A stretch of 64,000 nt of DNA, from NCBI GenBank assembly GCA_002633005.1, contig NMRA01000238.1, positions 1 to 64,000 of the forward strand, in the 5' to 3' direction. The position numbers and the translations under genes are program-made. The stretch is from Phoronis australis. Its lineage: Eukaryota; Phoronida; Phoronidae. Below, in pieces: positions 27,601 to 42,600 of this stretch (the first letter of the stretch is position 1; every line of letters starts with the position of its first letter). The notes under the pieces were generated by a model that worked only from the letters and a program-made list of their open reading frames with translations, was not told the origin of the DNA and searched no databases.

Positions 27601-30600
27601 ATATTACCAGAGATAACTGCCAAAGCTGCTATACAGAACACGTGACGAAAGTATGAAAGCCATGACAAAAGACAGTGAACAGAATAGAGTCCTGCAAAAT
27701 CAGCACCAGTTTGGTACAAAATTCACATTGAAATAAAGCGAGCCAAATGATACAAGACAAGAAAGGCCAGTGATATTAAACACTGCAAATTAAATTTAGG
27801 TATTGATAGAATATCAAATAAAATTATAGTGTTTGCATACGTAAAGAATTGATAAAGCAACAAACTGCCATGCAAGGGACAACAAACCTTGGGGTACGTC
27901 TGTTATGAAAGAAAAAAAGGAAATTACATACACGGTAGATGAACAGGTAAAACGCAGCAAGTTCAATGTCTACATAATATTTGCAGGAAGTTACACACAA
28001 GGTGGATGAACACAAAACACACCAAATCCAATATCTACATATAGTCAAAGGAAAGGGAAACTTGACAATAGTGCACTAGAGAAGTAAGGGTGTTGTTTTT
28101 GTCTCCTGACTATATTGTTCACCACGATGAGAGCATGAGATAAGGGTAACCTTTAAATGAATTTCTATAGGCCAAACCATTGTATCATTAGTGCTCTTTA
28201 GTGAAAGTCTCCAGGGGATTTCCAGTAAGGCCCCGCAACTAAGAAAAAACCCTGGATGATCTACTGTCAACAGCTGGGCAAACTCAAAAGTGATGAACTA
28301 AAAGTAACTGATTTAATTGGTGTAGCTGAGAGTCTGATTGTAACGAAGACCAAAGGGTTACGCAGGTTTACTCTGCACTGGCTGTCCATTGCTTCTCTAC
28401 CCTCGCACTAGACTTTTAAAGGTATTACAAAAATGTCTAAAGCATCTAAACATTTTTAGCCATTTTCAAAAATTATTAGCCAAACACGTTCTCCCAATCC
28501 CTAGATTACGGCGGGGGTATGCCAGCCACATGGGCATTTCATTGATGTTGACCCAAAATTTGGGCAGTGGTTGCCCCTATACCAGGAAAGAAAATCCTTG
28601 CTGGATGAAGCAGCCAAACATCCAGTGATTTTGCCCAGAAAAAGTCATGTGACAACGTAAGTAATTTGTCACGTTCATGAAAAACTTGCTCATACAGATA
28701 GAAACCATGTGCTGTCATTTGTTCGGCAGAATTTCTGGGTGACCATGGGCCATGCAGCTGTACGCCAGGTCATCGGTCGCTATGTTACGTGTTTATCGAC
28801 TCAGAAGACGGCCAACTTGCCGTACGAATGCACAACAACAGAACCGCGCTTTACATTCACTGGAGTCGACTTGTTCGGGCCATTCAGCGTGACTAAAATG
28901 CTACGGTGTGGTGTTGACCCGTTTTTCGAGCAGAGCAATACACTTGGAGGTAGTTGACTGACAGTTTCCTTGATGCATTGCGGCGATTTCTTGCCAGACG
29001 GGGTGCCATTAGGGTGCTCTACAGTGAGGCGATTTCTTGCCAGACGGGGTGCCATTAGGGTGCTTTACAGTGATGTGCTCTACAGTGATAATGTAACTAA
29101 TTTTGTGTGAGCTGACCATGAATTGAAAGCAGCCTTAATGGAGATGAAAGATGAATGGGTTCAAAGGTATTTGGCGTCTGAAGAATTGATTGGTCCTTCA
29201 ACCCGCCTGCTGCTAGTCATTTTGGTGCCGTGTTGGAAAGACAAATTGGCACTGTGAAAAAGTTTCGTCATCCACACTCCAGTCTTGCGATCGTCTGGAT
29301 AGTGACGTGTTACACACTCTTCTGTGCAAAACTGAAAACATTGTAAATTCTAGGCCTATTAAGTCAATTTCTGACAGTTCCAACGATTGTTCGCCACTTG
29401 CCCCGAATCACATCCTCACTATGAATACCCGTGTTTTGGTACCACCCCCGGGGTGTTACCAGAAGGAGGACGTCTACATGCGCAAAAGATGGAGACGGAT
29501 TGGGTATTTAGTAAATATTTTTTGGTCTCGTTGGCGCACAGTATCTCGCAACCCTTCACTCGTACCAAGTGTAAGTCAGAGGACAAAGAGCTTGTGTGTT
29601 GGAGATTGTCCAAGATAACAGTGCTAACAGAAATGAGTGGCCGATGGGGGATTACTGGGGGCATAAGGATTCGCAGGATATCCTTAACAGCTGCATTGTA
29701 AAGACAGCCACTTCTGTGTTACATCGACCAATTCATAAGTGGATAATTTTGGAGCTGTCAGTTTAACTGATTTGATGTAAACTATTTAGAGGGTTCTTTT
29801 GTTTTTTGTTTTATTTTGCGCTTATGCCTGCAGTTTGTGGATACAGTTTTAGCAGCATCGTTACTTTGCCTTACGGAGGAAGTGATGTTATGGCAGATGC
29901 ATGATTAACTGTTGTTTTGTTAAAAGTTTGTGTAGTTTATATCGTTTTTAATTATCAAAGTGCTCCACTGTTCATGTTGTTGGTAAGCTCTGAGCCCCTC
30001 GTGGCAGGCTTTTTGACATTGCGTTTGAACGCGAGTTTAAAGTCATTTGTATGGTTATGCGATGGGTGAGCCGTTTTATTCTCTGAATATTTGTTTATGT
30101 ATCGCAACAGGGCACACACTATGTACGTAAAATGCCAGTAATGTTCATACTCCGGCAGTTTATTTGTATTTTTGTATCAAATTACCGTTTTTGTAATTTA
30201 CAATTTCCTGTAAATTGTACGGTGCATGTAAATACTTCGAATGACGTATTCTTTGCAGTGTTCGCTTATAGTCTAAGTCGATGATTTTTCTTTGTTCTAG
30301 TTTACTGATGTCGTGATGGTAAAGTTCCATCGGTGTAAAATCCTCTGTTTTGAAATGTCTTCCTGTGCAGCCACACCAATAAAGTCTCCATGAAGACCCT
30401 TTCAGGATCATGTTGCATGTTTGATACATGTGGACAAGATCTCAGTATTTTCTCACTTTTTGATCTTCAAAAAGATTTTTAAAATATTTAAAACCAAAGA
30501 CTTGAGAAGAAAAGAGTAGTCAGAATTTTCTCACAGTAGCCAAACTGCTGTAGAAGTGAAGACTTCTGCTTACAACAATTCTTAAAAACCCATAGCTGAA

Positions 30601-33600
30601 TGAGGGCACTGTGAACAGCAATATAAGCAGCTGAATAAGGGCACTCTGAGCAGCAATAGAAGTTTCTGAAAAATCCACACTATTTTTCTGAAAGACACTT
30701 AAGGGTTAGGCAGTTTAACTTCAAAAAATTGAGGTATTTAAGGACTCAAAGTCAAGACTGTGACAGACTATATGTCAACTTGTAACTGATCTGGCACTTC
30801 TTCTGAAGTGGATGCTAATTACACTTTATAATGTTCATAGTGTTCAAATCAACAATTTAATTATTGATAATGTTCATAGTGTTCAAATCTATAATTTATT
30901 TATTAGCACATGTACTTTTAAGAAAGAAACAAATATTTCAACTGCTCAAGTCTAACCCATGAACTTGTTGGAAAGCTCCAAAACACGGGATAAAGCTTTT
31001 ATCCAAGCGGGCTTGTATCAGATATTCATGCACAGTACGCCAATGAGCTTGTACATTCAATAGATAAACGTCCGATAAGGATTTGCTCTCCTAAACAGCT
31101 TTGCACTAGCTTGCCTAGTGATAGAGCATGAACAAAATGTGTATTTGACATGGAGTGGGAAGCAAGATGGAGTGGTCTTGCATCTCAGCATGTGGATTTA
31201 TACACAAGAATAACCAAAAGAGGGGGTGGGGCTTATACCAAACCGAATACAGTATGCCCTTAAAAAATTAAAGAACAATGGCAGAACCACTTCAGCTTAA
31301 CAAGATAAGGATTGGTTGGCTGGTAACGCACGTACACTGGGACGATTTACCAATAACAACGGATGACAGCGTTGATGTTAGTGAGGATATGGTGAATATG
31401 ACAGGTAAGGAGAATTATGTGCTGTTGTAGACTATCTTAAAGGATATTGACTCCAATACAAACACACAGTTGAGAGTGTAAACCAGGTTTTGTCCGATGT
31501 TACAATTGAAGGACAATCATAGGAAGGAACTTGGAAATCAGGGTTTCAATGAACAAAGACCAAAACACTTCTCAGAGGTTGTAGAGTATCTCACCTGGAT
31601 GGCGTTGGAGCTCTTTCAAACACAATTTGTTCACCACCTGCACAAAGACAAAAGTTAAAAATGGGAACATGGGTAGACAGTTTCAATGACACCAATGTTG
31701 AATGACTGCTAATTTTGGACTTTAAAATGGAACAAAAAGTGTGTGTTTCTTACATCAGAATAAAGTGAGAATACGATTTTTTAAGAACCAGGAAGAAGCA
31801 TATCTCTCATGCCAGTAACTGCATAAGGATTTTGCATTTAGCAAGAGGAGTGTGCCAAACTTTAACTCAGAATGAAACCTTTTTCAAACTAATACGTTCA
31901 AGAGCTACAATATCAATGCATTATAGAGATATGAAATACATATCAATCAAATGGTGGCTGCAACTTATTTGCAGACAGACAAGATATCAACAGACAGACA
32001 AGATATCAAAAGACAGACAAGATATGGACAGACAGACAAAATATCGACAGACAGACATCAACAGACAGACAAGATATCGACAGACAGACAAAATATCAAC
32101 AGACAGACAAGATATCAACAGACAGACAAGATATCAACACATAGACAACATACTGACACACAAACAAGAAAATGACACAAAAACATGATATTGACACACA
32201 GATACATAGACAAAACAATGACACACACAGACAGACATGATATTGACACAGAGACAAGATAGTGACACACAAAAAATATTGACACTGAGAGACGATATTG
32301 ACACAGAGACAGAAACTGAAGTACAAAGATATTGATTAATTTCAATAAAAACTAGATATTTACGATTGATGTTGATCCTGGCAGAGGCCTCCTTAGAACC
32401 GTACGAGTTCTCCGCACGTACTGTATATGTGCCGTTATCTTCACCAATCTTACAGCGGAACACTTTCAGTTCATACATACGGCCGTTGTACTTCATCATA
32501 TGCTTGGCACTCTGCATCAGGGGCGTCATGGCATACGACCTGGCCACAAAGCACAAAGATTTAGTACTTCAGTTTGGGTATAAGGTCAGTCAAAGTACCG
32601 TAGTGAGACGGCCTCATTGTGGATTACTAAATGACGTCCTAAGTAATTTAGATCGCAAGATTGGTAATGTGTTGATTGACATGCCAAATAACTTCAAAAC
32701 TGAAAAATATATGTTTTATTTCCTCATTCCACTGCCACAAATAGACCTTTCCATCCATTCAGATTCTCAGCGATATTATTGCATCTGTATGATGGACTCA
32801 TCATCTTTGGGTCATGATTGACAAAATAACGTCTGTAGTTGACCATGTCAGCTACACTTATCATAGTAAGAGCTACCACCCCAGAAATGTTGGCACCATT
32901 AGGAAATTCAGAACATGCATATGGCTTAAAGTTAAGTTTCCAGCTGTAGTAGTGTTACTCAGCACTGACTACATACCAAGTGATGGTGGGCTCAGAGGCA
33001 GCAATGACATGGCACTTGAGACTAGCCGCTTGACCCTCCGTTACCGTTTGGTCGGAGGGCAGACGGACAAAGCGCGGCACAGCCTCACGACGATCGAAAG
33101 ACGACTCGTACATCTGGAACTCTTTGCCTCGGTTCTTCTTCACACTGCTGAAGTTGGCGATGATGCCGATGGCTGGCATGGGGTCCGGCCAGTCTTTCTG
33201 TAAACATAACAAATATTGTCATTTCTGTAATCATAACAAAAATTGTCTGAGTATTTAATTAACCACAATACTATATGCTAATTTACCACCGGAATTTACG
33301 AAAATACACCCATGGGCATACTTTTGGATTTTTTCCCAAAAATATGCCCATGGGCGTCTGATTTGTTGGGTGTGGAATAACAAAGAAATGTATGCCTGAC
33401 TTCTCTGTTGGGTGTGAATAACAGAGATGTACTGTATGCCCGAGTAATCAGTTGGGTGTGGAATAAACAAAGAAATGAACGTCTGGCTGATCTGTTGGGT
33501 GTGGAATAACAATGTACAACATGTACATGAATGATTTACACAAAAACATCTTCTCCAACTTTTACCTCTTCAAGAAGGTATAAACTAGACCTTCAAATTG

Positions 33601-36600
33601 GCATTAAATATTAGAAAAAACCACACGGATTCTAAAACTTGTCAATTAATTGTAAGTGAACACTACCGTTAAGACAGTTGCAGAGAATAAACTTACAAAA
33701 ACAAAATTTGAATAGAAAGTTCTCTGACCATTCAAATACTTCCAGACACCCATGCAATATGAACATAATCATGCCAAAAAGCAAAGCCATAGACTCATGC
33801 AAGCATGCTCATCTTAAGAAAAGCTGCTCAAGAAAAGTCGTTCATTTTCCATCAAAACTTGTTCATCTGAGTCAGCAACTCTAGAAAAAATCAGAATGCA
33901 ACCGTTAAAAATCCCAATTAAACTAAGTGTGCTGCCACTTAGTATAATATAGCTCATTAGAGACTAATAAAGGTCTCAGTGCAATGATTTGTTCAAAATA
34001 AACCTGCACAATTAAAGGTACATTCAGCTAGGTTTTACTTGTGAACTCTTGTAAGTCAGGGTACAGTAGAGCCTCTAGTGGAGATGGCTGTAAATTACTG
34101 TAGATGCAACAGTAATTGAGCATAGCAAGCATTCCCAGAACAGTAGCAACTAAATCATGCAAGAATGGTACACTTAATCATTTTTTAAAACAAAGTTAAG
34201 TCCCTGATGTGCATTGCTGACTGTCAATGAATTGTTTAACCTGAAAATCACCTTATTCATGCCAAAATGCAGACTGTTTTTCAAGAAGCCTGGATGAGAT
34301 AAAGAAAGTAGCACAAACTAATCACAGAGTGGACAGGAAAATCAGAAAGAAGAACTGTCTAGAGAATTTCATACAAAAAACAGAAGAAGAAAAGACTGAA
34401 AATACAACAGGCAGATGGAAAACCTCGATAGTGTCCAAGAGCTCCTCAGAGACTCGACGTAGCACCCACTCCCGGATACCCTGGAGAACGGTGATACAGG
34501 AAAGTTTTGAGTGTTAATTCCACACAACTATAAAGTATTATCAAAATTATGGTTCCGTACATTAAAATTCAAATCACAATAACCGTGCAGGATATGACAG
34601 ATCAAACTTTTAATCTACCACACTTTTAAAACAAGCTAACGAGTTAAATTATTGCACTCACAGTCTGAATGATAGCACAAAATCTTAAATTTATCTTCAA
34701 CTGTCAAGACAACAAATTATGAGAAAACAAACTGAAAAGAACAAGCTCATGCAAACAATGTGATCATGCTTTAGTATCGGTCAATTTTGTGAACTACGGC
34801 AATCTGCAAGTGCTCTGGAAAATCAGTGGCATACCTAAGATTATCAGCATTCTTGGAAAAAAGGAGAAATTCATTCATTCAAACATCTCAGTTATCTTAG
34901 GAATGGAAGGACAGATTCAAATGAAACGATCGCATGATGCCTACACATGTCTTCATAACACATTCAGGACTTGTTTATAAAATGTTTCATTTTTTATACA
35001 TGGTGGAATCATAATTAGAAAATTTTCGTGGTCTCCTCGAACAAAATCTAAAGCCGCAAAAGGGAAAAATGACAAGAAAATAGTTCAAAAACTGTGATAA
35101 CTTTTTAAAAATTTCGCTGATATTATATAAAAGTTTAATTAGTCGACGTGTAATTGATATCGTTTCTTGGTATGAATTTTTTGTTTTTGAATATAGTTTA
35201 CAAGAAGACATGGTCACGTAACGCAATCAAGGGCAGATAATCCAAAATTGAATGCCACCTTCTTCTCTCAGAAAGTATTATTTTCCCCAGTTTAATAATA
35301 GATATTTGTCAAAAAGTACAAACTTGATGGTGAGATTACTGATAAGCTTATTAAACAGCAAAAAGCCACGTGTCAGAACATACTCTACAAGCCACCAACA
35401 CTAAACTCCTACTAAATAACATTAAAGGCCTTACGTATTTTTCATGAATGCGTTTGCGGATTGTGTCGTATCGGCTGCCAGGGATTCGCTTGTCGTACTG
35501 GGAGTGATCATCCTTCAACCAGGGATGATCAAGAGCTTGGTGAACAGTCATACGACTTCTGCAACATACATATATACATACATACAATACATTACTATAT
35601 GTGTATTCTGTAAACTTTGTGCGACATGCTGAACAATGGCCAGTGTTTCCCGTGTGTAAAAATCTTGGCGGCCCGTTACGCTCCTTTTTGGCCCTGTTGC
35701 TCGTAATCTTGACCAAAATGACTGTCACACACTTAATCCTGACTACAAAACCTCATTACTACGCAAAAATTGCAAGGTAAAAATGAACATGCCTTACACA
35801 AGTTACATGGTTACTGTTGACTTTTGTGGATTGAACAGGAAAAATTATTATAACTTAAAATCGGATTTTGAACTTTCCCCCTTGTCAAACATGACCATTT
35901 TATCCCTTTCCTCACGTTTGCTCAGAGACCTGACCAACATTCGGTTCTGCCTGGTTATCCGACAATGCACAACAGTTGAATACAGACAGGGAACAGGCAA
36001 CAGTCTTTACATTAGTTTTCTAAAATCGCGAAGTGCCAGTGAACACAGATGAAATGGGTGGAGAAACGGTAAATTCCATTTATTTTATTGAGTTCACATT
36101 TTATAAAAGAGGTTGTACAACAATGTGAATTATATTGCAAGAAATAGTCAGTAGTTTAATGTAACAGAGACCAGTTTAGTTACCTCAGTAATCACCAGAA
36201 TGGAATGGATGAGTGAATCAGTAAGCCAACTCATAAACAGTTTACGAGCTGAGTATTGGCTAATCGTTTGCCATGTCAGCTTACACCGATCCAACTGAAT
36301 TACATTCAGCACGAATATAATAAAAATTATTAACTAAGTTTCATTTTACAAATTAGTTAATTAGGTATAAACAGGTTCAAACATTTTTTCGTTCTATGTA
36401 CGTGCTCAGAAGCAGAGAATTCCATTTTAATGAGAAGTCTGAAGTCCTGTCCTGGCATGTCTTCTAAATACAACTTCAATTGGTGATTGAAATATCATTG
36501 CGTCAGCGGTCTCTGCATACGCCAGGGTGGATCCAGGATTTTTGAGTTAGGGGGGAAGCGGGCCTGGCAGAGTATTAGCCAGGATTTTGCCCTTTAGACA

Positions 36601-39600
36601 TTCGCACCCCGAAGAATTTTAGGGGGGCATGGCCCCCTTGCCCCCCTAAATCCACCACTGTACACTCAGACCATTCACCACCATGCTCCTTTCAAAACCC
36701 AAGGGAAACACTGAGTGACGATGAAGCAGGGGGTGTACAATTTAGATTTACTTTATGTGTAGACTTTCTCATTTATTAGTCAAAGCAACCCAAGACATAT
36801 TAATTCCAAGACATTTCAAAAAAATAACATATCATGTTTTAAATGCAAATAAGCAACAAGATTGTACAACAAAATGCTTTCTGGTCACTGATATAGATTG
36901 TGACAAAATGACACCTCAACATGATGGGATTCTGCATCACATGCATTTTTCATAAATTCCTTTGTACGTGACCATTCAATAAGACGTGTACCTCATAGTC
37001 CGATAATAACTAGCATAGGTTAAAATGTTTCATTAGATCAAATTTTGTTGCTTGGATTACCAATAATTCAACTTAATTCATTTGCATAACAGGATTGAAA
37101 ATGTTGCATATTTTAGTCCACCATACTCACCTAGACGTAACATATACTTCAATTTAATACCAATTGAAACAAGCTCAAATTCATACCTCGCACATCCTAT
37201 AAGCATCTAGTTGTCTAGTGTGTTCCGAAATCAAGAATAGAGACATAAATCTTACAGCGGTCATGCAAAAGAACAACATGCGAGAGGTTAATAACGAATA
37301 CACCAGAACTGAAGATTGAGAACATAACGAGCACAAAATCAGAGGGAATTTGAAAAAGAGGTAAGGGTAAATCAAAATGATGCAGCGTTATCACGGAACA
37401 CTTCTTCCGACCAGAAAAAAATAGTACTAACTGAGGTTGAGACACAAATTGAGAGCGAGGTTCCTGATGAAAGAAAGCGAGGTCCTTGATGAAGAAAGCG
37501 AGGTACTTGAAGAAAGCTTTGAATATGCAAATTAATGTAAGGAATCACAGGATTATGTTGACATCAACGAGAAACGACAAAATTGTTAGGCTGAACTTTC
37601 AGTTGTAACAACATGTCACAGACAGACAATTAAGAAGGAGAAATATGAGGTGAGTACCAAAGAGAAACAACAGGGCACCAGGTGGCGCTGATAGATCAGT
37701 GCAGGCACCACACGCACTTAGCCCGCATGCCTCGGGACAATGCTGGCAGTCACTCACTTGACATCGCGTAGCAACAGTTTGCTTATGAAATCACGGGCCA
37801 CGCTGCTGACATTTTGAAATTCCTCCTCGTCAAAAGACCAGTCGCATTTGGCGACATTTTGCAGGGTTTCATAATCGTCGTCACCTCCAAACGGAGACAG
37901 GCCGCTTAATCTAGAAAGCAAATCATAATGACCACTATGTGTGAGTGTGTTTCTATAAACTAAGACTAAACAGAGCTACAGAACACACAATATGGCGGTG
38001 CCACTATGGTACAATCAGCTACACTGTGGGTCTTACGCTGGCTTTTTCAACAATAGCTTGCTGATGAAATCTTTGCCGTTGTCCGAGATGTGGCGGAATG
38101 CATCTGCATCAAACTCCCAGTCGCAGCGTGATACATTCTGCAGGGTGTCATAGTCATCGTCCCCAGCAAATGGTGACAGACCGCTCAATCTATAAGCAGC
38201 ATTAAAATCAAACCAACATGTCCAGGCTTAACACCTCGCGAAACACTGAAACTTAATTATATAATGACAATATGACTGCACAGTCATTCACAATCCATAG
38301 ACCTTAATTAATTCTCAACAATAACAATAACAATGTTTAATTCACAAAAAATCAATAAGTGAACAGAAAAATTCCATATCAATGTGGCTGCTGGATCAAC
38401 ATTTTTCAATTTCTAATACCGAAGAACTACACAGGCAACAACTTACAATACATAAGCCAAAACACCACAGGCCCACATGTCTGTGTAAAAACCAACAGGT
38501 TCCCTATTGGCAATCTCTGGAGCTGCAAACTCGGCTGTTGCAGTGGTCACCTTGACAGGCACCTTGGGATCCAGCTTGGTGGCTAGACCAAAGTCAATAA
38601 TTTTAACTTTGGTACTTTTCTTTGTTTCACAGATGACATTCTCGGGCTAAAATGAAAAAAAAACAATAGTTGAGAGACTGGGCAAAATCACTGACATGTA
38701 CAGATGTAGACTGGACATTCCTTGTTATTGGACCAAACTACGTCATGACACCATCTTCAACTACCACATGCAATGCTCTCACACCTTTCATTCTTGCAAA
38801 TCTGGATGTAACAATTTGTAATTGAAATACAAGGTACACAGAGCAAATAATGTGTTCGACATCGAATCCTTCGAGCTTACTGACATGTCAAAAAGCATGC
38901 AGCTTTATTCAAGTTTAGACAATAATTATTGGGGCCTTATTCAAGATTGCGCACTAAAGCTGCTCAACCTTGCTAGCAACATGACAGATATTTCTACTGC
39001 AATGCACTTGAATGTACCGTACAAGCTATGCTACAAATGTTTGTATCGAGGTTTATTTATGGTATAGTATCCTCTTAACAGACTGCATTCACTAGACTTG
39101 CAAATAGTGAACAGTTAGCAAGTTGCACTTTAAACTCGATGAAGTCACAATCCAAACTGCTTGCATGACCAAGTTTGTTGATACGAAACAGCAAATGAAT
39201 GGTCTACTGCCAGCTACACCACAAGCAATGCCATCAGTTTGCAGCCGCCAAGTCATTACCTTAATGTCAAGATGGACAATACTGTTCTCATGCATGTGAC
39301 GAATACCGTCCAGTATCTGCCTCATGTATTCAATGACTTCCTTCTCAGACATCTTGTAATCTTCGTCAGCGATCCTGTCGAACAGCTCGCCGCCAGCCAA
39401 ACTAGCAACAGGGAAGATAAATGTACTGACCATACAAGTTTCACATGTACTGACCATTCAAGCTTCAAGACAGCTGTGTAAAACAACCATAAGATGAGAA
39501 CAGTAAATATACTTACATCACAATGGATCCAGTCAAAACATACAGGAAAACTATTCAGTAAACAGTAAAAACCCAAATTGTTAAAAATTAGTAGGCACCT

Positions 39601-42600
39601 GCATGTAACCCAGCCCATGTCACCAACACCTGAAAGCCACCAAACTCTTTACTCCACTTGAAAATAGTGTGAAAGTTGAAGTTTACTTTAAGTGAGCCAC
39701 ATGACTGCATGATTAATTTTCATGTAGGTTTCTAATAATAAGTTTCCACTGATTGAGTGCAGTTAGTACTTAAAACACAGTTTTCACTGCTTGAGATAAG
39801 TTAAAGAGACTTAAAATACATTTTTACTGCTTGAGTTAAACTAGAAGGATTTAAAATTTAAAGTTTCCACTGCTTGCCGGCCTGCCACTACTTACAACTC
39901 CATGATGACGATCATCTCGTTTTTGTCGTCAAAAGCATCATGAAGATTGATAAGTTTTTGATGATGAAGGTTGTTCATCACTCCGATCTCGTTACGTACC
40001 GCCACCTTGTCCAAGGGGTACGGGCAGTTGATGAACTTGGCCACGAACACACGACCCGAAGACTTCTCTACACAACGGTGAACCACGCCGAAAGCACCGC
40101 TAGAACACAAAGGGACTAAGAATGCACTATTCAGTTAGTGGTATTGTGATGCATTTCGTGGATACAACAATTTTACATTCTCGATTCTTATGGATGTCCT
40201 TTCACTTAACAACCAACGCCAATGCATGCTTTTTGTGAAGATTTTATCATGGCCACTCTAACTGCCAGTGTGAGAATGGCTCCCAATTCATCATGCAATT
40301 TTAAAAATGGCAGTCTGTCTATAGTAGTGTCAAAAGTGCATCATCTATGAATGTGACAAATATAATTGCATAAAAATTGCAATTGCCACTAAAGGCACAA
40401 CAGTTATCGAATCTGCGTAAGTTGTCCCATCCATGATACGGAAGTGTCTGCAAATTTTCCAGAATATCCTTCGAGAGGATTTAGATATAGCAGTGGACAC
40501 CGGTCGGAGATGACGGCAATAACCATCCACATGTGGGCACATGAAAAGTGACTGCATCAGACACGTTGAAAGATATCAACTGTGTAACTTTATCATCTCC
40601 ACTTACCTTCCTAATTCCTCCAGAATATCGTAGTAATCATAAACACTGCCAGACTTAATATCCACAGGTTTGGGCTTGTGTTTCGCCCACAGATCCTTGT
40701 CTGCAATAAACAAACACATAAATGAAAGAGCAACAACAGCTTGCAGACTTAAGTAAATTGTCAACGTTCGATGTGACACAAATTTGAGGGTTCTTGGTAA
40801 CCACCAGGAGGTGCTTATGAGCAAATGGTCTGGTACATTTATCATTTAATAATTGGAAACAAAAAACCGTTTATCAACATGGGGTCATTCTTAGTATAAG
40901 GGTGCTACATGATTTGAATGCATGTACTTCTGAGGCAGGAAAGTTGTTTTGCTAGCACCACCTAGTGGAGTTCAAGCTCATCATTCTACACGATACTCTT
41001 TTAAGGCGAGTGGGCAGTTTCTTGCTTTGTGACATGATGGATATGTTGGTGACATCACCATGACAACAATAACTACAAAATCACATAATTTTGTAAGTTA
41101 ACTGAAAAAGACCAAATGCATTATTTGTAACCATAAACAAAAATCAAGAACTGACCCTTTCAAGAAGACTTTTGGTACACTGTTCCTGTCATTAATTCGA
41201 TGCTAAGAAATAAAGCAATGTTACTTACAGAAAGAATCGTAGTTTTGTATTTTTGGTCCGTCGTAGGTACCTCGAACCTTGCGTCCAAACTCGTCTGAAA
41301 AATGTAAGAGCAGTTGGTTTTAATGAGTCCATATTCATGTTTTTCCATCAATTGAGTCAGAAATATGGAAAAGATCCTGACATGCCTTGGTACGTCTGAA
41401 CAACAAACAGTTACAATTGATTAGATGAACCAACAAAATGTTGCGGGGCATTTGCCACTTGTGATACATTTCGAGTGCGATGGACTCTTTGATGATTATT
41501 GAAAGGGGATTATTCTTTAAAAGTAGTGCACAGAACTGCTTTAATATCAACCAGCATCTATTTCAGTCGTTTTCATTATAATAGGCAGCAAACATCACAT
41601 TCAAGTAAAAACTGTTATGAGTAAAAACTGTTATGAGTAAAAACGACATCCTCACCTTCCTTGCCTCTTTTCTTGTTGGCCGGTTGCTCTGTCTTGATGG
41701 GATTTGTCGGCTCGCACGGCTCAGACCAACCATACAGATTGGCAGCAGACACACGGAACTCGTACTCTTTGTCGAGAGTCAGCGAGGAAACAGTCATATA
41801 GGTGAGTCTGGAAAAACAGAAACTGTTATGAGGTCAAGGCCTGAAAAGTGCAACACAACGTTATTTAACAATCTTATGTTAAGCGGACTCGCGAAATGTC
41901 AGATTTCCATGAAATGCTGTTGGTTTCGTAGTAAGCTAAATGAGCCGTTGTCACAACATGGCAACTGGTCACAAAATGGACAAGTGTTGTTCTCTCCGGC
42001 ATAAAATCTGATCTACTGAGTTTCATAAAGAGCCTTTATCTAACTTGGTAAATTATGAGGTAATTGCAAAAAATAAAACTGCCAATGAAGCTTGTAGCAG
42101 CAGTAGAAACTGTTCAAAATCAATGTCATCCAGCTTTCTGACATCAAAAAAACATTTGGCAAATTTCATACCAAGTCTTCAAACCATTCAGCAGATAAAA
42201 AGTCTGAAGGGAAAAATGTGAATGCTGAGATAGGGAAGAACAGACTATTCACTGGTGAACAGCACTTTTCATGAGGAACACACATTTTTACAGTGGTTCA
42301 AGGATGTCATCTGCTGCTTAAGTACAATGTCAAAGTGAGGCTCTTCCTTAGGTTGACCTCAGAATGATATCTCCGGCATGTATTAGCATTATGCCCTAGG
42401 TCATGTTTTCCTTGTTGGAATTTTATGTATTACAACCAGAAGCAAACAAATATGTCCCAGACTATTTTTGTGACTTATATTAAGCCAACCTTTTGGATCA
42501 AACATTTCATTTAAAATTGAAAATTTAAATTTTATGACAGCAAGAAATTAGTTTTACTTTATTTTTTAAGATGTCTGATACCTTATTCGGCAGTCATGTA

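Larger units (their letters stand above)
25418..31594 (-). other. Large intron between the linker exon and Ig-G
   Basis: About 6.2 kb. Holds the antisense BEL/Pao remnant (28280-30430) and short duplications near 30595-30660 and 30826-30905. No coding exon of the host gene is seen. Confidence 0.7.

Noticed and set aside
31832-32345. Several open frames on both strands with repeated RQTDKIS or LCQY motifs
   Set aside because: Translations of the GACA-type minisatellite; the true Ig-F exon ends at 32364.
33255-33512. Minus-strand frame with repeated HTQQ motifs
   Set aside because: Translation of the 40-bp tandem repeat.
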